The notes under the pieces: model-generated | Seen by the model: the letters and a program-made list of their open reading frames with translations, nothing else | Databases searched by the model: none | What the model was told of the DNA's origin: nothing | Translations under genes and position numbers: made by a program | DNA from: Haematococcus lacustris | Taxonomy: Eukaryota > Chlorophyta > Chlorophyceae > Chlamydomonadales > Haematococcaceae | Length of the DNA: 64,000 bases | Assembly (NCBI GenBank): GCA_030144725.1 | Contig: JASKMD010000013.1 | Coordinates: 1,316,518 to 1,380,517 of the forward strand | Reading direction: 5' to 3' | Shown: positions 12,637 through 22,700 of the stretch, one piece after another | Position numbering within the stretch: position 1 is the first letter of the stretch | Layout: each line of letters opens with the position of its first letter

Positions 12637-13027
12637 TCGGGTGTTCCCAACTGTCAGAAAATGACAGGAAACCGACCCCTGGTAGTAGGACGGCTGTAAC
12701 TTTGCACTCACTCATTGAGTGCATATTATGCTAGATGGTTCATAATGGAGTTAACCCAGCCAGCTACCTGTCACCCATCCAGAATAATTATGCACTCAGT
12801 AGGCCGTGCACAGCAAAGAGTCAAAGTTAATGATTCAAATTTGAGCCGTTGTGGGCCATGCAGTCATCGCTACGACCGCCCGCGTCGCTTAGGCTGCTCT
12901 ACGTGTGCATGCGCGTCGTCAGTAGCAGTCGGATCGGAAAGCGGTTGCGGGCATGTGGCACGGAGGCAGTTGGCAGGTGCGTGGGAGAGGTGGCCACTAC
13001 AACCTTTGCCTAACTATGTCTCGTGCG

Positions 13028-14409
13028 TCACCGCTTGCGCTTGGCAGCTGTCTGGGGCTGCCCCAACCCAGCAGGTGTGGTACGCTTGCGGAGCGTGCAG
13101 CCAGGAGCCGGCGCTTGCGCCATAGCAGCCTGCCCCTCGGTGGCGATTGCAGCTAGTGCTAACTGATACATGTGGCCGAAATCAGGTGATGCAGGGGGCC
13201 CTTCGCCCCACGAGCTCCAGCCCTGCTGCAGGGGTGGCTGCTGTGGGGGTGGCTGCGGGGGCGGGTGGGGCTGTGGGGGGGGCACACCTGCTGGCACAAC
13301 TCTGCTGCACCCTGCTGTTGTTGCTGCTGCTGCCACCCGCTGCTGGCTTGCATGGTCCCCCACATTCACCACAACCACCCCAACACTGCAAGCAGCTGCT
13401 GTGGCTTTGCGTGCGGCTGTGGCTGGTGCCCTGGCTACGGCTGCAGCCACCTCATGCAGCCGCACCGCAGCGCGAATCTTAGGCAGCTGCAACGTGAAGT
13501 CTTGCACATCTATGTTGTTGAGGGTGGACCTATGTGTGTGCAGGGTGAGGGACCTATGTGTGTGCCCAGCCCAGCCCAGCCCAGCCCAGCCCAGCCCAGC
13601 CCAGCCCAGCCCAGCCCAGCCTCACCAAGGGTCTTGTTCTTCAGGTACTTGGCTACCACGCGCAACTGTCGCCCCACAGTGGTGATCTGCCCAGGTCGGT
13701 GTGGGTTGGCCACCAGGCACTGCTCATTCATGAACAGCTCTCGGCACATGCCCAGCTTGCGGCGGCTGACTTGTGTCTGGAGCACCAGCCTGGCTGTGCT
13801 GAGGTAGTGTTGTGCAAGGTATGCAGCTGTCCTGGCCGCAGGCTTCCCACGGCGCCCCACTTGCGTGGGAATGAAGTTGGCTGTCAACGCGGGTGGGTCA
13901 GGAGCCGGGCAGGGCTGCTGGGCTGTAGTGCCTGACGGGATGCCATAGCCACCCTCAGCACACCGCTGCAGCACCTCTGGTGACACCCGGTGCCGCATCA
14001 GGATGTTCATTAGCCGCCGCTGATGCCGGGTGAGCCGTGGGCCGCTTACACGGCAGCGGCGAATGTTGCGTAGCGCAAGGGACAGCCGGCGCTTGTCTTG
14101 CTGCAGCAGCTGGATTGCATGGGTGGGCTCCTCAGCCAGCTGCTCCAATGTCTCATTCTCACCCAGCAGCTCCTGGTGTGCTGCCTGCAGCTGCTCAGTA
14201 TCTGCCCGCACTTGCTGCAAATGTGCCTCCGCATCACTGAGCTGCTGGTGGAGCCGCTCAACCTGTGCCCTCAATTCCATGGCCTCCTCCTGTGCCTTGT
14301 TCCTTTGAGCTTTCAAGCCACTAGGGCTGCACTTAAACCCTGCTTGGGGAGAGGCATTTAGCTCTTGCAGGTGTTGACGCTTCTTCTTGCTGAGCCTCTT
14401 ACCCCTCAT
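13028..14409 (-). CDS. Coiled-coil protein of transposon B (two coding blocks)
   Basis: Starts at ATG 14409 with the basic sequence MRGKRLSKKKRQHL, then a long coiled coil (about residues 45-125: EEAMELRAQVERLHQQLSDA through ENETLEQLAEE), a basic LTRHQRRLMNILMRHRVSPE region and a conserved-looking RRKLGMCRELFMNEQC segment, to a GTGAGG donor at 13625. A second open block, 13529-13028, encodes VQDFTLQLPKIRAAVRLHEV and an Ala/Pro-rich tail ending KRKR. The intervening 96 bp contain a (GCCCA)n tract and CACATAG acceptors, but the simplest splice leaves the blocks out of phase, so it is either a decayed gene or my junction is wrong. The upstream Pro-rich frame to 14799 is minisatellite translation. 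Possible DNA-binding transposon accessory protein; function not known. Confidence 0.5.
13565..13622 (+). repeat. (CCCAG)n pentanucleotide tract
   Basis: About 11 tandem cccagc/ccagc units inside the probable intron of the transposon B gene. Confidence 0.9.
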
Positions 14410-14429
14410 GGTGGTGCCCAGGGCTTGGA

Positions 14430-14730
14430 GGGGTTGGGAGGGGGTGTGCTGGGAGGGGGTGGGCTGGGAGGGGGTGGGCTGGGAGGGGTGGGCTGGGAGG
14501 GGGTGGGCTGGGAGGGGGTGTGCTGGGAGGGGTGTGCTGGGAGGGGGTGGGCTGGGAGGGGGTGTGCTGGGAGGGGTGTGCTGGGAGGGGGTGTGCTGGG
14601 AGGGGGTGTGCTGGGAGGGGTGTGCTGGGAGGGGGTGTGCTGGGAGGGGTGTGCTGGGAGGGGGTGTGCTGGGAGGGGGTGTGCTGGGAGGGGGTGTGCT
14701 GGGAGGGGGTGGGCTGGGAGGGGTTGGGCA
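14430..14730 (+). repeat. GGGAGGGGGTGTGCT minisatellite
   Basis: About 20 copies of a 14-15 bp G-rich unit (tgctgggagggggtg, with ggc/tgc variants), just upstream of the coiled-coil gene of transposon B. All three minus frames are open across it only because of composition. Confidence 0.9.
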
Positions 14731-15390
14731 GGCTTGATGAGCTGGGCTCCTGCAATGATGGGTGGAGGGGGGGCGGGCATGGTGGGTCGTTGCATGCAAT
14801 GGCCTTGAATCTGCCTGGAGAACATGATGTCACTTTCAACTTGTTACATTGATTGTTGCATGGGCTGTTTAATGTGCGATTTGTTTCAATAGATGCGCCA
14901 ATGGGTCAAGAACAAACATTTTGTGGCCATTTTCCTGTGGGTGCAACGGGTGCAACACAGTGGAGGACACAGTGGAGGAGGGGGGGTGTAAGCCGGGTGA
15001 TACCTTAGTGTGCGCCGACCCAATAGGTGTATTCGGCGGAAGCGAGCGCAAAACAATGTTTCAATCACCCCGTCTAGGTGCCCTGCACGCTCGGCAGACA
15101 TCGCGTTGGGTGTCAGCCGGACATTTCATTTGTGCACAACCAGCTCACTACGCAAGGTAGATGGGGTCCCAGCGATGTGGCTCACCGTGCCAAGGAGACC
15201 CGTCTCGCCGATGTGATTTGTTCGCGGGCACATGTGGCAGTACGCGAGCAAAGACTCCAATGGCTAGCGCTGATGGTCAGATTACGCGGACTAAACCGTC
15301 AATGCCAATGTGACAAACACTATTGAAAACGATGCGCTATTGAGAGAGTACTTGCATGCATATTACCAACCCCATGTTGGGAACACCCGA

Positions 15391-16185
15391 CCTGCTGCTC
15401 CCTCTGCTTGCCACATGGTTTCGCAGCATTTATCCCAGCTGCTTAGAAGGTAGCTAGAATCAGCCCCCTCTTCAAGGACACAGACCCCACATACCCCAAC
15501 AAGTACAGCTTGCTGTGAGTAGTGTGTTGTACCGCCTGTATGCTAACGTCTTGCGGCACGTGCTGACTGCCTGGTGCATGACACACAAAGTGCTGCCAGC
15601 TGAGCAGTTGGGGTTCATCCCGGGACGCAGCACCATGCAACATATGTTCATTCTGCGCCATCTTGTCCACGCTCAAAAGGCCAGCGTAGATGCCAAGCAC
15701 CGCAAGCTTTTCACTGCCTTCATTGACTTCAAACAGGCTTATGACCACATACCTCAACAACAATTGTGGGAGCACTTGCGGGTTGGAGTCAAGCTGCCAC
15801 AACCCTTGCTTGCCTGCCTGGAGGGTCTGTATAGGGATGATAGCTATGTGCTGATATGATGGCCCCCACCGCACCCCCCCTGTGACTCCAGACCAAGGTG
15901 TCAAGCAAGGCTGCCCCATCAGCCCACTCCTGTTTGCTCTCTATGTTCACGACATTAGTAAGGAGTTCCTAGGTCCTGTTGATGCTGTGAGGGTGCAAGG
16001 CACACCTGTCACCCACTTCATGTATGCTGATGACCTGACCCTAGTGAGCACCTCGCCTGCAGCGGCTGGTCTGCCAGCTTCAAGGCTTTGCAGATAGGAA
16101 ACACCGTACAGTCAATGTGGGCAAGTCAAAGGTGATGGTCTTCAATGGCAACTCACAAACTGCAGCATGAGCTGTGGTGAGAAAA
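15391..16185 (+). pseudogene. LINE piece 3: reverse transcriptase palm
   Basis: Encodes LFKDTDPTYPNKY, VSSVLYRLYANVLR, LPAEQLGFIPGRST, AFIDFKQAYDHIPQQQLW, then after a frame change GVKQGCPISPLLFALYVHDI and FMYADDLTLVS (the YADD catalytic box), and NVGKSKVMVFN. These are the RT blocks 1-6 of a LINE in order. Several frameshifts and stops (for example around 15510 and 15858) make it non-functional. The sequence breaks off near 16185 where the LINE turns antisense. Confidence 0.85.
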
Positions 16186-16755
16186 AAAACCGAGCCTTCT
16201 CCACCCCCAAACCGCTATTGCCTAACCTGAACCTAGTCAAGCTCGTGCGGACCTCTGTAGAGAGCTGTATGTTAAGCAGGTGATGCCGTCCCCATGCTTG
16301 AACCATGCAGCATACGAACATCTCTCCCGATGCACCGTCTCAGGCAATCTAGGGTCTCCCTCAAACCCAACCCAACGCCTCCCCCACCTCTCAAGCCACT
16401 TGACTTCCATAGCCTTGGTGCCTAGGACCATGTCCGGGCTCAAGGTGAACTCACCCCCCATCAGCTCTCTGGCGGCAAGCTGGAACTGAGCACTCCAGCT
16501 GGCCTGGCAACCCCTGCCTAACTCCACATCTGCCTTGATGACCCTCATTAGCAGGTCACTGTGGGATAGTTTGGCAGTGTTCCAGAACTTGCATGCAGCC
16601 CTAAGCCAGTAAAGTTGGAGGGGCAGCTGCCCCAACTCATGCAGCACCATCAGGCCTGACACTAAGCCACGTACCCTGGCAGCAAACCTGAGAAAGCTGA
16701 GCATGCGTGTTTGCACTGGGTTGGAGAGCTGCATACCGTGCCCAAGGAAGGTGAC
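16186..16755 (-). pseudogene. LINE piece 5: post-RT region, inverted
   Basis: On the minus strand it reads VTFLGHGMQLSNPVQTRMLS, ELGQLPLQLYWLRAACKFWN, CSYAAWFKHGD, and after a frame change LTRFRLGNSGLGVEKAR. This is the region between thumb and C-terminal zinc knuckle in LINE proteins. Its first residues (VT-FLGHG) join directly to the end of piece 4 (GTAFVT) if the gypsy-like element is removed. Confidence 0.75.
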
Positions 16756-19700
16756 ACGTGATAGCATAGTTCATGACACAAGAGTGCGCTGCGGAGGATG
16801 AAAGCATCAGCCAACCCTTGCTGCCATCCTGGAATGTGATGCGGAAGTACTTAGGCCTGCACTCATCGCCCTTATAGGTGACGACGCCCCAGCGCTCGGG
16901 CGCTGCCTTGTTGGCTGGGCAATGCACCACACGCCCATGCAGCTCCCGGGCAGCCTTGATCTTGCTGAGCACAGCTTTGGAGAGAAAAGGATCCTGCAGC
17001 GGTAGAGGTGCTGGCGCAGCGAGCAATTGCCTGTCCCTAACCTCCCCCAAGGTCACTCCAGCCCCCACGCAACGCGGGCACAGCCAGTCACCCTCGGGCA
17101 CCGCATCGAGAGCAGGTGTGAGACAGTAGGTGTGCCAGCCAGTGCCGCAGCCATCGCACAGCAGCATGACTGCCTCATCACCCGTGAAGCGGCACACTTC
17201 GCACGGGTGATCAATGTGAGGGCGTGCCAGACCGACATCAATGGTGCCATCCAGGTCAAGCAGGTGGCAAGGAGATAGGTTGGAGATGTGCTCATTGAAC
17301 TGGGTGCCACACTTGCCCGTGAGCACTGCCACCCCACTGTCCTTGACTACCACCACCCGATAGATCTCTGGGCGTGCCTCTAGCTGCAGCATGTTGTGCT
17401 TGGCAGCAAGGCGGAGATAGACAAAGTCACCTGGTTTGAAGGAGCGGGCTGCTGGCTGATAGCTGCCGGAGCGAGTCATGGCATACCTCAGCTGGTCCCG
17501 GTGCTGAGCTACAGCCTGGTTGCCCATGGCGATGACCATGTTGTCGGTGACAGCGGCTGCACGTTGCATCACCAGCTCTGCAGCCAGCTCTGGGTCGTCA
17601 AAGTTGGTGGGTTGGTCCACCCGCTCAGCTGTCGCTGGGGGTACCACAGGCTTGCGCGCAAACAACAGCTCGTAGGGTGTCATGCGGGTGCTCTCCTGGG
17701 TAGAGCACCTGTACCCCAAAGCAATCATAGGCAGGGCATCATCCCACTGGTCAGTGACACGGTTGCTGGTGCAGTGCTTGCGCAGGCATGCCTTGACAGT
17801 CTGCACACATCGCTCAGACAGCCCATTGCTCTGAGGGTGGTTAGCAGAGGTGGTGCGGTGATCAATCAGGGCGCGCTGCAGCAGCTCAGCAAAGGCCCCC
17901 TGGAACTCTGTGCCACCGTCAGTGACCACTTCAGCACAAGCACCATAGCGTCCCAGCACGTGATGCGCAAATGCTGAGGCTGTGGTGACTGCTTCCTTAT
18001 TGGGGATGGGGATGATCTCGACCCATTTAGACAGATGCTCAATGCAGACCATGATGTACTTGTGGCCAGAGCGGCTGGGGATGAAAGGACCACATAGGTC
18101 TACACCCCAGCGGTAGAAGAGGGCACGAATGGGCAGGCTGTGCAGCTCAGGGGATTTGGCATTGAATGCAGCTTTGACCCTATCACAAACGGTGCATCGT
18201 GCCACAACAGCCTGAGCATCAGCTGCCAACCCGCGCCACCAGTAGGTGTGTTGCAACAGAGCTGCCGTGCGCCTGCCACCAAAGTGCCCAGTGTTGTTGT
18301 GCATGGTGGACACCAAGTGTGGGCGTTCAGCAGGGGCAGGAACAATGCGAGTGCTGCCATCTGCCATGCGCCTAAGCAACTTGTGGCTGTCCCAGACATA
18401 AGCCTGTGCGCGACGCTGTGCCCGACGCTGCTCAGCATGCGACAACCCAGTAGGCAAGGTGTGGTGTTGAAGCAGCTGCATTGTGGATGTGTCATCGTGT
18501 ATGTCACGTTCGGTGTCCGCAACATCAGCAAGGTGAGCAAGAGTAACTGCTGGCTGCGCAGCTGTGGCTGTGGGCAAAGCTGGATCAGGTGCTGTAGATG
18601 GTGAGCAGTGCTGGGTGGTGCTGGTGTGAGAGCTGGGCAACAGCTGTGCATCCCCCCCAACAGCAACAACCAGCGCATGCGAGAGGGATGAGGAGGAAAG
18701 GCAGCTGTGAGCATGGGCGTGCAGCAAGCTGGCATGGTGCAGGGCAGCCGCCACCGCATACAAACTCTCTGCAGCCGTGGCGTCCATGCAGCGCCCAGTG
18801 ATCTGGTGGCGGTCAGCTGTAGTAAGCCCCGGTGCGGCCGTGGTGCCAACAACATAACCCAGCGCCAGCTCCCTCTCTGAGATGTTGGGTTCACGAGCGG
18901 TGCCTGCTGCAGTGAGTAGCACACCCTTCCCCCCGCCACGGAAAGCATAGGAGGCAGGATACGCCACCAGGGTAGGGAGGGCTCGTAGCGCCTGGCCTGG
19001 CTGGTTGACTGGAAAGAAAGGAGGCGCGTCAGCATGTTGGGCAATGGGAACAGCTGTGCCAGGGGATAGTATATCAGCTACAGATTGAGCAGGGTGTGGC
19101 AGGATGTGCTGCAATACCGCCATGAAGTGGGAATGGTCACAGAGGTTGGTCCACCAGTTGCGCAAGCGATGTGCCCGAGCACCTAGCTGTGCTGCGTCAA
19201 AGCAAATGGGAGTGCCTATACTGGTGCAGACCTCTGTGAACTGGTTGCGAATGGCGTTGGATAGGAAGTTGTGCTGAAATGCTGTGTTCTCGAGCACATA
19301 CCCAGGACGCAGCGCTGGTTGAAGCTGTTGCAAGCAGCCCACAAGCCGCATGGTGGGGAAGAAGGTGCTGGACCTGGGCCCATGCAGGCCAGCCAAGCTG
19401 CCCGCAGGAGATAGGTCCTGGCACTCCCAACCAGCCACCACCAACCACTGGTGCTGACCGCGTGCACCAGCGCGCACCAGGTCAGCGGAGGTGATGGAGC
19501 AGACATCCTGGGGCAGAGTAGTGAGAGCATTGGCGTGAGCAGGGGGTGGCAACAGCCCAGGATAGGTGACAGAGAGGTGTGAGAGGCGGTGGCGCATGAG
19601 CTGTCTGCAGGCTGGTGATGTGTCGCAGTAGATGTAGCGCTTCACCCGAACCCCATTGCGCAATAGCATTTCCAGCCCAGCACCTAACCCCCCAAAGAGC

Positions 19701-22700
19701 TCTAAGAGCACCACTCCCTCTGCTGCCACTGCCGGGAAAAAGGTGCTGGTCACGCTGCTGGTGTTGATGGTCAGAGGCATGCACACTCCATGAATGTCAG
19801 GCGGACCGGTAACGCTGCCCTCCAGGGTGGGAGAGGTAGGTGCCCCTAGCAAGGACAGTCCAGCAGCCCTGACCCAAGCCATGGCACGACCCGCTAAAGC
19901 GCTGATGGCAGACTGCACCCAAGAAGTGGGGGTAAGAGGCTCATGGTGGTAGGCATCAGCGGCACTTCCCTGGTTGCCAAGGATGAGATCATCATGCGTG
20001 ACCACGGCCAGGGCAGCGGGGTGAGTAGGGGGTGGTAAGGTAGAGGTGCCTCGCACTGGTGCTCCATTGAGCAAGGCGGTGCCGGGCGCAAGGCAAGAGA
20101 GAACTGGATCCAGGCAGGCACCAGTGTTGTCGACACTGGTGGAGCGGGGCGAGCGGGAGAGAGCGTCCGCGTTCTGGTGTGTCACTCCCGGGCGGTGCTT
20201 GACAGTGAAGTCATACTCCTGCAGCTGCATTGCCCAGCGCGCCACCTGACCAGTGTGTTGCTGACCAGACATGAGCCATGACAGGGGTTGGTGGTCAGTG
20301 ACAATGGTGAAGTGGCGACCATGGAGGTAGAAGCGCATGGTTTTGACTGCCCACACGACAGCCAGCATCTCTCCCGTGTAGCTGGCATAGTTGCGCTCAT
20401 GCACGTTGCAGCTGCGGCTACAGCAAGCCACCATGTACTCATGCCCATCAGCATCCACCTGCCCCAGGATACCAGCACAACCCTCCCTGGACCAGTCAGT
20501 GTGCAGCAGGATAGGACGGTTGGGGTCAAAGCGACGCAGCACAAGGCCAGGGGTGCAAATCCTGTCCTTGAGTGTTGCAAAAGCCGCCTGCTGCTCACTG
20601 CCCCAGGCCCAAGCTACCCCTTTGCGTGTGAGGGAGGTGATTGGCCCAGCAATGATGCTGAAGTCAGGGATGTAGCAGCGGTAGTAGTTGAACACACCCA
20701 TGACACTGCGAAGGCTGGACACATCAGAGGGAGGGGGCATGTCACGCAGAGCCCTGCACTTAGCCTCGGTGGGCGTGAGGCCGTGCGCGGAGACATCATG
20801 GCCCAGGTACTCCACGCAGTCAGTGGCCAAGATGCTCTTCTCTGGGTGCGCAAACATGCCAATGTCCTGCAGCATCTGGAGCAGGGACTGCACATGCTGG
20901 CAATGAGCCTCAAAGGAGTCGCTGTACACCAGCACGTCATCAATGAATGCCATGCAGTTGGCTGACAGGCCAGCACTGGTGATAGCTGCATCCATGACAC
21001 GCTGATATTCTGCGCTGGCATTGCGGAGCCCAAATGGCATGCGGGTGAAGCAGTACAGCTGGTTGCGTGCCCAGAATGCTGTCTTGAGCTGATCATCAGA
21101 GTGGACTGGCAGCTGCAAAAAGCCTGAGCGCATGTCTAGCTTACTGAACCAGCGTGCGGTGCCCAGCCGTGCGAACATTTCTTCTGGCAGGGGCAGGCCA
21201 TACCGGTCGGGCAGGGTGACCTCGTTGAGACGACGGTAGTCGACGCAAAACCGCTTGTCCGTCCATTGACCCGCCGCATCCTTCTTCATGGGCAGCACAG
21301 GTGCACTGGCATAGTCGCACGGCTCCGTGACCGGCCGGATGATGCCGGCCTCCAACATCTCCGCCACCTTGGCGTCAGTGGTCTGCAACTCCAGCTCTGA
21401 GTAGCGTCGGGGCTTGCTGACGACTGGGTCTGAGGTGGAGAGGGAAATGCGGAAGGCGCCCCGCGGACCCTTGTAGCCTGTGAGGTCACGGAGAGAGTAG
21501 GCAAAGGCACCAGGATTGGCGGCAACCAATGCAGCCATGCACTCAGCCTGCTGTTGAGATAAGGCTGCATGCCTCCCTAACAGCACACCATTGGGCAGTT
21601 TGGTGTACTGCTCTGGCGAGTGTGCAGCAGCAGGTCCATCTGGCAACACCATGCTTATGACTGAGCAGGTGATGGCAGAGGAGGGCGGGTCAGGGATGGG
21701 TGGTGGCAGGCTGGTAACGATGGCCGGCAGCCAGAGCAGGAAGAGGAAAGAAAGGAACAGCCGTAAGGGAGTGAGAGTGTGCCACACCACTTCCCTGGAC
21801 GAGCGTCGAGGCAACAGCGGTGACGGTGGGGGCAAGGCGCGCTGCTGCTTGGCCACACGCTGGGCTGCGGCGGTGCCCACAGCCAGGTGTTTGGCTGATC
21901 GCTGCGGTGCGCTGGATGGCTGAGACGCGCGCCGAGCTGCAGGGTCTCGTGCTGAGGAGAGCACAGATTGACTTGCTGTACCCCCCCCCCTGCGGGTGGC
22001 TGGCTGTGCTGAGCTGCGCACCGACTTCACCCCTGATCCTGCTGGTGTGGGTGCGTCATCGGTGGCCACCCTGCTGCTGGCACCCTCTGTGGCTGCAAGG
22101 TCACCCCCACGGCTGACTGCGCTGGGTGTGGTGGTGCCCGCTGCCACAAGAGGTGTCTCCACATGCATGTGCACCCCAGGGGTGTGGTGCACAAGAGAGG
22201 TGGCGCCGCTGGTTGCACAGGCTGGTGGCTGATCCTGGCTGTGGGACACGGCTGCGCAAGCGACCAGCAACTGGCTGGTGCCAGTGGGGTTCTGTGCAAC
22301 CAGGGCCAGGCAGCCTTTGGTGCCAGTGATGGGCATCCGGTGCGTGCTGCGGGTGTCGCCATGGCTGTGCAGCCGGGGGCAGTAAGCAAACTCCCGGTCG
22401 TACATGTCGCACAGGCCCTTGGTCTGCGAAAGGAAATTTGCTCCCAGCAGCAGGTCATAAGCCAAGCTGACCCCTGGAGGCATGACGATGGCCTCCAGGT
22501 CCAGCACCAGAGCATGCTGAGTGCCATAGCATAGGCTGACACGCAGGCTGGCCAGCTGAGTAGACATAGACTCTGCACCACTGGCCACTGACAGGCGTCG
22601 GCTGCAAGCTGTGCGAGGGAGGTTCAGAGCAGCTGCACACTCATGCGAGATCAAGCAACTGTCGCTGCCCCCATCTAGCATGACTGCCTTCAGCAAATGC

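Larger units (their letters stand above)
12637..15390. mobile_element. TIR DNA transposon B (2754 bp), 7-bp TSD
   Basis: Perfect 15-bp terminal inverted repeats TCGGGTGTTCCCAAC (12637-12651 and complement 15376-15390), flanked by direct repeats CCTGCTG at 12630-12636 and 15391-15397. Removing the element and one repeat rejoins the LINE frame. Its termini share the pattern TC(A/G)G(A/G)...CCCAAC with element A. It carries a coiled-coil gene on the minus strand and a GGGAGGGGGTGTGCT minisatellite. Superfamily not assigned; no transposase domain recognised. Confidence 0.85.

Noticed and set aside
12637..15390. Calling element B a hAT, P or MULE element from TSD length alone
   Set aside because: A 7-bp duplication fits more than one superfamily and no transposase was found.
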